Source: Mytilus trossulus (taxonomy: Eukaryota > Mollusca > Bivalvia > Mytilida > Mytilidae). Taken from it: a DNA stretch of 64,000 nt. The notes below the pieces were generated by a model. That model was not told where the DNA came from. It ran no database searches and worked only from the letters and a program-made list of their open reading frames with translations. How positions within the stretch are numbered: the stretch's first letter is position 1; every line of letters starts with the position of its first letter. The stretch is from NCBI RefSeq assembly GCF_036588685.1, contig NC_086378.1, positions 43,191,578-43,255,577 on the forward strand, written 5' to 3'. Shown one piece after another: positions 59,901 through 64,000 of the stretch. Both the position numbers and the translations under genes were made by a program.

Positions 59901-62900
59901 GCAGCATTGGTTTGATTTTTGAACCAATGAACAGTTCTGTGGTAAATCAAAATATATTGGGCACCTGAAATAGAAAAAATATTTAGGATATTATAAGTAA
60001 AATTACAAAAATACTGGGAGGAATATTCAAAACGGAATGTCCCTCATCAAATGGCAAAATCAAAAGATCAAACACATCAAACGAAAAGACATTAAAGAAA
60101 CACAAAAAGTCACTTGGACAAAGCAAATAAGAAATGCAAACAACACATGTGCAATGACGGGATCTTTAAGTACAGAGCCACGTCAAATGGATATCACAAA
60201 AAAGAAACAAACGCTAAAAAAAAGTAATATTAATAAAAACAAATAAAAGAACACTTTCACACGTACTAAGATGATACACAACGTCAGTATGCAGAAAATA
60301 TACTTCAAGACCATCGTGTATTATTTGTGATGTTGATACGGAATATTTATCAACTCAACAAAGTCTTGATTTTTTTTTTTAGAAAAAGGACGATACGTTC
60401 TTTGATATACCCCTGGTTCTTCAACTTTCTTCTCAGACTCTGCTGGCGTTTTACAAAGTCTGAGTAGGAGCTGCAAGCTCTTGAATACCGAACAAGTGTG
60501 ACATATACATCCCATATGCAGGTGAGGTTGTTATAATACTACTAAGGTGGATGGAATTGATAATTTCAAAATTGAAATCGTCTCATTTGTAATAGGTTCA
60601 TATTTGAAATAATTTTTTTATCATAGATATGCAACAGAGGCCAAACTCCACCGAACAGCCGGTCAAAATACTGAATTTGGTGGTAAAAACACCATGTTCC
60701 ACAAAACTTATTTTTTTCTTCTTAGCTGCGTTCATACGAATACTGAAAAGGCTAGGACAAATGATGTTCACCATTTACAAAATGAATATCCATAAAATTC
60801 CGGCGTATCAGTTTAACCTTAAAATATGACTTTTGTAGATACTGCCCATTTAAAAGGTTATAGTTCTCCCTTTTTATATACTTTTTTACCAAAAGTTCAA
60901 CTCTATACTTATTTTTTTACGATAAACATGAAAAATAAAACTAGAGGCTCTAAAGAGCATGTGTCGCTCACCTTGGTCTATGTGAATATCAAACAAAGGA
61001 CGCAGATGGATTCATGCCAAAAAAGTGTTTTGGTGATGGTGATGTGTTTGTACATCTTAATTTACTGAGCATTCTAGCTGCTTACAATTATCTCTATCTA
61101 TAATTAACTTGGCCCAGTAGTTTCAGAGGAGAAGATTTTTGTAAAAGATTACTAAGATTTACGAAAAAATTGTTAAAACTTGACTATAAAGGGCAATAAC
61201 TCCTAGGTCAACTGACCATTTCGGTCATATTGAATTATTGATAGATCTTACTTTGCGAACATTTATTGTATTTTAAAGTTTATCTCTATCTATAATAATA
61301 TACAAGGTAATAACCTAAAGCAGCAAAATTTCCTTAAAATTACCAGTTCAGGGGCAGCAACCCAACAACAGGTTGTCCGATTCATCTGAAAATTTCAGGG
61401 CAGATAAATTTTGACCTTATAAACAATTTTACTTCATGTCTGATTTGCTTTAAATGCTTTGGTTTTTGAGTTATAAGCCAAAAACTGAATTTTACCCCTA
61501 TGTTCTATTTTTAGCCGTGGCGGCCATCTTGGTTGGTTGACTGGGTCACGCCACACATTTTCTAAACTAGATACCCGAATGATGATTGTGTCCAAGTTTG
61601 GTTTTATTTGGCCACGTAGTATCAGAGGAGAAGATTTTTGTAAAACATTACTAAGATTTACGAAAAATTGTTAAAAATTGACTACAAAGGGCAATAACTC
61701 CTAAAGGGATCAACTGACCATTTCGGTCATGTTGACTTATTTGTAAATCTGACTTTGCTGGACATTATTGTTGTTTACAGTTTATCTCTATCTATAATAA
61801 TATTCAAGATAATAACCAAAAACAGCAAAATTTCTTTAAAATTACCACTCCAGGGGCAGCAACCCAACAACGTGTTGTCCGATTCATCTAAAAGTTTCCG
61901 GGCAGATAGATCTTGATCTGATCAACAATTTAACACCTGTCAGATTGCTCTAAATGCTTTGATTTTTGAGTTATAAGCCAAAAACTGCATTTCTATGGCG
62001 CCCATCTTGGTTGGTTGGGCGGGTCACCGGACACAATTTTTAAACAAGATACCCTAATAATGATTATGGCAATGTTTGGTTAAATTTGGCTTAGCAGTTT
62101 CAGAGGAGAAGATTTTTGTAAAAGTTAACGACGCCGGACGCCAAGTGATGAGAAAAGCTCACTTGGCCCTTCGGGCCAGGTGAGCTAAAAATAAAGAGTT
62201 TACAAAAAAACATGCTTGTGTTCCTGTAAGATTTCTTTTAATGTATTTTAATCTATCAATAAATTGTGATTGCAATTTTTTATTTGTGTAATATCACTCT
62301 TTTCAAGAAAGAGTTCGAATTCAAAAATAAGTTTCACTTTTATTTCTATATTTTATTTTAAATGTATGTTTATTGAAGTAAATCGTTCTGACCTTAAAGA
62401 CAGATTCAATTCACAAGAATCATCATTTGAATGTTGAGCGAGTAAAATTAGTATAATATTAGGAGATTGTCAATATATTAATAGTAATACAGTACTTATT
62501 GCTACATGTGTATCTTCCAGTTTGTCCATCTATGCATTCACATTCATAATCACATCCATCAGTCCATGTTTCTCCTTCCTTGTACGTTGTTCCTTTATAG
62601 TGGCATTTTTTGACTGAGAAAAACAAAATTAAAAAAAATACTTTCTTATATCACAAACGTTCATCCCTCAAAAGCATGTATGTTACATAGAATAAATAGG
62701 CTTTTCGAAGCATAGTGGGTTTTGACCTCCAATGATCTAGCTTACGTAAAGTACTATAACTTGTAAACCCCCATCCCCCCACCTGGGTGAATTGTCGTCT
62801 GTTTGACGATTTTGCTTTTTATCTCTGAACTTCTGTTGATTAAACATGAAAGGAATGATACACGATTGTTTTCGTTATAATTTAGTAATTCTTCATTTTT

Positions 62901-63991
62901 AAACGATTTTCGTTCAAAAACATGGTGATAGACAATATTACATGAACATTCTCTGTTTGTTTACATGTTTACTATGAAAACTTGTATTTACACCGATGAA
63001 CTGTAAAGTTCAAGGTAATAAAGAATTTGAATTTGATGTCCTTTACAAAGGCTAACGGTTGTTTGAAACTTAGCTTTGCGGAACTTCACCCCTACACTTT
63101 TGTCGAATTATCTTTTGACAATCGGACCCGAAAAGACGGTTGTAATTTTACCGTCTCGGAGATTTGTAATATTTTTTTGCTGTACTACGTGAATAGAGAA
63201 AAATCATGTTTAACGTCTCAAAAGATTGAAATATCACTTGATAGCTTCGATGTTTCTAGAGATTGACCTTCACAAAGAACGCTTTAGGTTAATATGTGAA
63301 GTGCGTATTTATACATATCCCTACAAGGCTTTTTGAAAGACGCTTTTTGTTTTGTTTCAAAGACTTTAATCCACACTAGATGCGAATGTTTACATACATT
63401 GTACTCTTTCTTTCATAACCTTAGGTGATAATTAGATTCGAACTCAGGCTGCCATGTGATAATATTCTTTGAAGAATCAATTTCTACATTTTTATTATTT
63501 CTGTATCACCCGGTCACTTTGATTTCTTTTGTTCTTATGCATCTCGAAATCTCTAGAATTATCAAAATAGATGACAAAATTATGTTACAAAGTGAATGGC
63601 CATGTCTGTTAACGACATTCAGTCAATTGACTTAAAAACACCCACTGATTTCTATTAAAGAAGAGAATCGTCATAGCACGTTAAATAAAAATCCTACCTT
63701 AAAGTACAGCATATAGATGAATTAAAAAATACAATAGTAAAAGTTTGACACGCCATTCACCCGAAGAAAAGGAACTTCTTTATGTTTACTTACAGAATCC
63801 GGTATCGCCTGTAATAGATAATAAATCAGATTTTAATATATTTTATCAAAATAACATTACACAATATTTTACTGTTGCCAGCAAGACTTTTTGTAAATTT
63901 TATTAACAGTTACATAAATGTATCCTCTAACCAGTAGCCAAACGATTGCCATCCATAGAGCAAACTGGGATACTCTTTCGATACACAAAAG
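53809..63991 (-). CDS. Secreted multidomain gene with ShKT and VWC-like domains (partial; 5' end outside window)
   Basis: Predicted exons in transcript order (minus strand): 63991-63932, 63811-63797, 62613-62496, 59964-59813, 59253-59122, 58747-58730, 57958-57844, 55932-about 55791, 55179-55051, 53922-53809. They encode, in order: a short Cys-poor piece ending DGNRLATG; the linker DTGF; VWC-like domain 1 split over two exons; a ShKT domain (CGDKLRNC...CNLC); the linker ITSSP; VWC-like domain 2 split over two exons; and two more ShKT domains. Phases agree at every junction except the 3' end of the 55932 exon, where the donor is unsure. ShKT and VWC modules are six-Cys and Cys-rich extracellular folds used in matrix, shell, byssus and secreted proteins; the specific role is unknown. 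The 5' start is beyond base 64000, and the last donor (53808) implies a further 3' exon that I could not find. Confidence 0.72.
54105..54335 (+). repeat. Dispersed repeat, family S5, best copy
   Basis: 'gacgggtgccacatgtcgag', 'ttccggagcacctgagatca', 'ttggtggggttcatgttgtt' and 'gtttgactgtccctttggta'. It lies in an intron of the ShKT/VWC gene. The frame across it is repeat-derived. Confidence 0.8.
55051..55179 (-). CDS. ShKT/VWC gene: ShKT domain 2
   Basis: 129 nt, phase 1-1. After KTSTQPNSLTQ come CIDSTFIKCSDSHICRDTYL and RRLCPVTCKLC, a shorter ShKT variant with the terminal CPVTCxxC. Donor gtaagt. Confidence 0.85.
55365..55420 (+). repeat. Dispersed repeat fragment, family S2
   Basis: 'gacagttgttatccattcgt' and 'ttgatgtgttttagttg' match the S2 copies at 51685 and 47005. 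Confidence 0.6.
55791..55932 (-). CDS. ShKT/VWC gene: C-terminal half of VWC-like domain 2
   Basis: Phase 2 in. It completes Ile, then CPTYSNLPSGCSEMKKSGDCC and PTIVC, followed by a Ser/Ala/Gly linker. The 3' boundary is uncertain. A gtgaaa donor after 55791 matches the position in the sister exon but gives phase 0. A gtttgt donor after 55745 gives the phase 1 that the next exon needs. Confidence 0.7.
55940..57230. other. Intron of the ShKT/VWC gene, nothing recognised except repeat pieces
   Basis: A diverged S5 piece at about 56095-56160 (gtggagcaagtacaaatttc, tccggagaacctgaggtaac). No exon of the gene's modules is seen. Confidence 0.4.
57235..57400 (-). repeat. SINE-like S1 repeat
   Basis: 'atatagctagctgttcggtg', 'tgagccaaggcttcgtgtat', 'atggagagttgtctcattgg' and 'cactcatacagaatcttctt' are the complement of the S1 copies at 44036 and 12391. 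Confidence 0.8.
57844..57958 (-). CDS. ShKT/VWC gene: N-terminal half of VWC-like domain 2
   Basis: 115 nt, phase 1 in, 2 out. It encodes DKCVFNREIYSQGDKWQVGC then DTQCVCDDGLYGYYRCYN, the same plan as the 62496-62613 exon. Donor gtaagt, acceptor tttacag. Confidence 0.85.
58286..58560 (-). repeat. Dispersed repeat, family S3
   Basis: 'ggtcctcaatgcttttcaat', 'tcgtactttattatgctttt', 'tcactggtgagtcttttgta' and 'gacgaaacgggcattttgcg' are the complement of the 46515-46700 copy. The open frames on both strands here are repeat-derived. Confidence 0.8.
58730..58747 (-). CDS. 18-nt microexon of the ShKT/VWC gene
   Basis: atataacctcatcgcctg lies between 'ctatttgtag' and 'gtaaggaagg'. In phase 1-1 it adds I-T-S-S-P between CNLCN and DKCVFN. 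An alternative donor 9 nt further (gtatgt at about 58716-58721) is possible. Confidence 0.55.
59122..59253 (-). CDS. ShKT/VWC gene: ShKT domain 1
   Basis: 132 nt, symmetrical phase 1. A Pro-rich lead (RPGEITPPP) is followed by six Cys in ShKT order: CGDKLRNC, Y/C pairs, then WAKANCRQYCNLC. Clear acceptor (gtgtatttcag) and donor (gtaagt). Confidence 0.85.
59813..59964 (-). CDS. ShKT/VWC gene: C-terminal half of VWC-like domain 1
   Basis: 152 nt, phase 2 in, 1 out. It starts by completing Lys, then CPIYFDLPQNCSLVQKSNQCC and KQPQC, which supplies the CC pair and last Cys of the VWC fold. A Ser/Gly/Thr-rich linker follows (ASSFEGTGSISGKGA). The donor is gtatga. Confidence 0.75.
60000..60080 (-). 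repeat. Dispersed repeat, family S2 (inverted)
   Basis: 'caaaacggaatgtccctcat', 'caaatggcaaaatcaaaaga' and 'tcaaacacatcaaacgaaaa' match the S2 family. It explains the Lys/Thr-rich frame at 60037-60246. Confidence 0.7.
60940..62186. repeat. 1.25-kb dispersed repeat with internal duplication and terminal hairpin
   Basis: Begins actagaggctctaaagagca and ends in a hairpin at 62156-62186 (agctcacttggccc / gggccaggtgagct around ttc). The middle is two diverged halves of about 550 bp (about 61085-61600 and 61605-62130). They share 'ttatctctatctataat', 'cagaggagaagatttttgta', 'gggcaataactcct', 'aggggcagcaacccaacaac', 'aaatgctttg', 'gagttataagccaaaaactg' and 'catcttggttggttg'. The 9-bp aaaaataaa at 60931-60939 and 62187-62195 may be a target duplication, though it is low-complexity. 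It sits in a large intron of the ShKT/VWC gene. Confidence 0.85.
62190..62490. other. Intron, nothing recognised
   Basis: AT-rich, no repeat or exon seen. Confidence 0.5.
62496..62613 (-). CDS. ShKT/VWC gene: N-terminal half of VWC-like domain 1
   Basis: 118 nt, phase 1 in, 2 out. It encodes KKCHYKGTTYKEGETWTDGC then DYECECIDGQTGRYTCSN. The CxYxGxxYxxGxxWxxGCxxxCxC layout is the usual first half of a VWC fold. The donor gtactg is weak but keeps the frame into the next exon. Confidence 0.8.
62620..63790. other. Intron of the ShKT/VWC gene, no exon recognised
   Basis: The + strand frame at 63027-63266 has no domain and lies antisense within the intron. Nothing else stands out. Confidence 0.45.
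63797..63811 (-). CDS. 15-nt microexon of the ShKT/VWC gene
   Basis: Between 'ttattatctattacag' and 'gtaagtaaac' lies gcgataccggattct. In phase 1-1 it adds D-T-G-F between LATG and FKKC. Both splice signals are strong, but its reality depends on transcript evidence. Confidence 0.5.
63932..63991 (-). CDS. ShKT/VWC gene, most upstream exon seen
   Basis: 60 nt, phase 1 in and out, bounded by a 'gagcag' acceptor and a 'gttaga' donor. It reads FVYRKSIPVCSMDGNRLAT. Only 9 bases of upstream context are inside the window, so the acceptor is uncertain. Confidence 0.45.
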
Positions 63992-64000
63992 CTGCTCACT

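Noticed and set aside
60037..60246. Lys/Thr-rich + frame
   Set aside because: It coincides with an inverted S2 repeat and its flank.
63425..63450. gattcgaactcagg, resembling a tRNA B box on the reverse strand
   Set aside because: No matching A box, acceptor stem or anticodon arm could be drawn around it.

Overview
The window looks like AT-rich, repeat-dense genomic DNA from a bivalve mollusc, most likely a mytilid mussel. The evidence is animal-type genes with short phased exons, extracellular Cys-rich modules, and several dispersed repeat families that I recognise as common in mussel genomes. The species call is inference; no species-specific gene was identified.

Two intact paralogous genes lie in tandem on the + strand. 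Gene A (14618-21360) encodes 866 aa and gene B (34902-42340) encodes 844 aa. Each has seven coding exons with identical intron phases (2,0,1,2,0,2). Each protein is a signal peptide plus two successive modules, each a Cache-like domain followed by a small EGF-like Cys motif. This resembles the ectodomain of the GPR158/GPR179 orphan receptors, but no seven-transmembrane region follows. Both copies have two furin-type basic sites between the modules. A ends in a hydrophobic tail that could be a GPI or membrane anchor; B's tail is much weaker. B uses a GC-AG intron where A has GT-AG. Three decayed copies of the last EGF exon lie 8-10 kb downstream of B (50.2-51.9 kb), inside a triplicated segment with one inverted copy.

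A third gene occupies the right end on the - strand (about 63991 down to 53809). It is built from phase-matched small exons encoding split VWC-like domains and ShKT domains, joined by 15- and 18-nt microexons. Its 5' end lies outside the window and its 3' terminal exon was not found.

The rest is repeats and unremarkable intergenic DNA. 1-4 kb holds a decayed LINE (endonuclease, RT, RNase H) on the - strand. 8.9-9.6 kb is a 53-bp minisatellite. 9.68-10.57 kb is a MULE-like element with an 8-bp target duplication inside a duplicated segment. 17.0-17.8 kb is an antisense LINE 3' end within intron 3 of gene A. 22.8-24.7 kb holds a diverged satellite and a composite repeat with a nested MITE. 29.0-31.1 kb is a 2.1-kb DNA transposon with inverted repeats of about 370 bp that carry repeated GACCGTAA motifs. 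32.2 kb is a MITE. 32.9-34.8 kb is a decayed mobile-element gene that abuts the start of gene B. 47.6-49.2 kb is a two-copy tandem duplication of about 785 bp. 60.9-62.2 kb is a 1.25-kb repeat ending in a strong hairpin.
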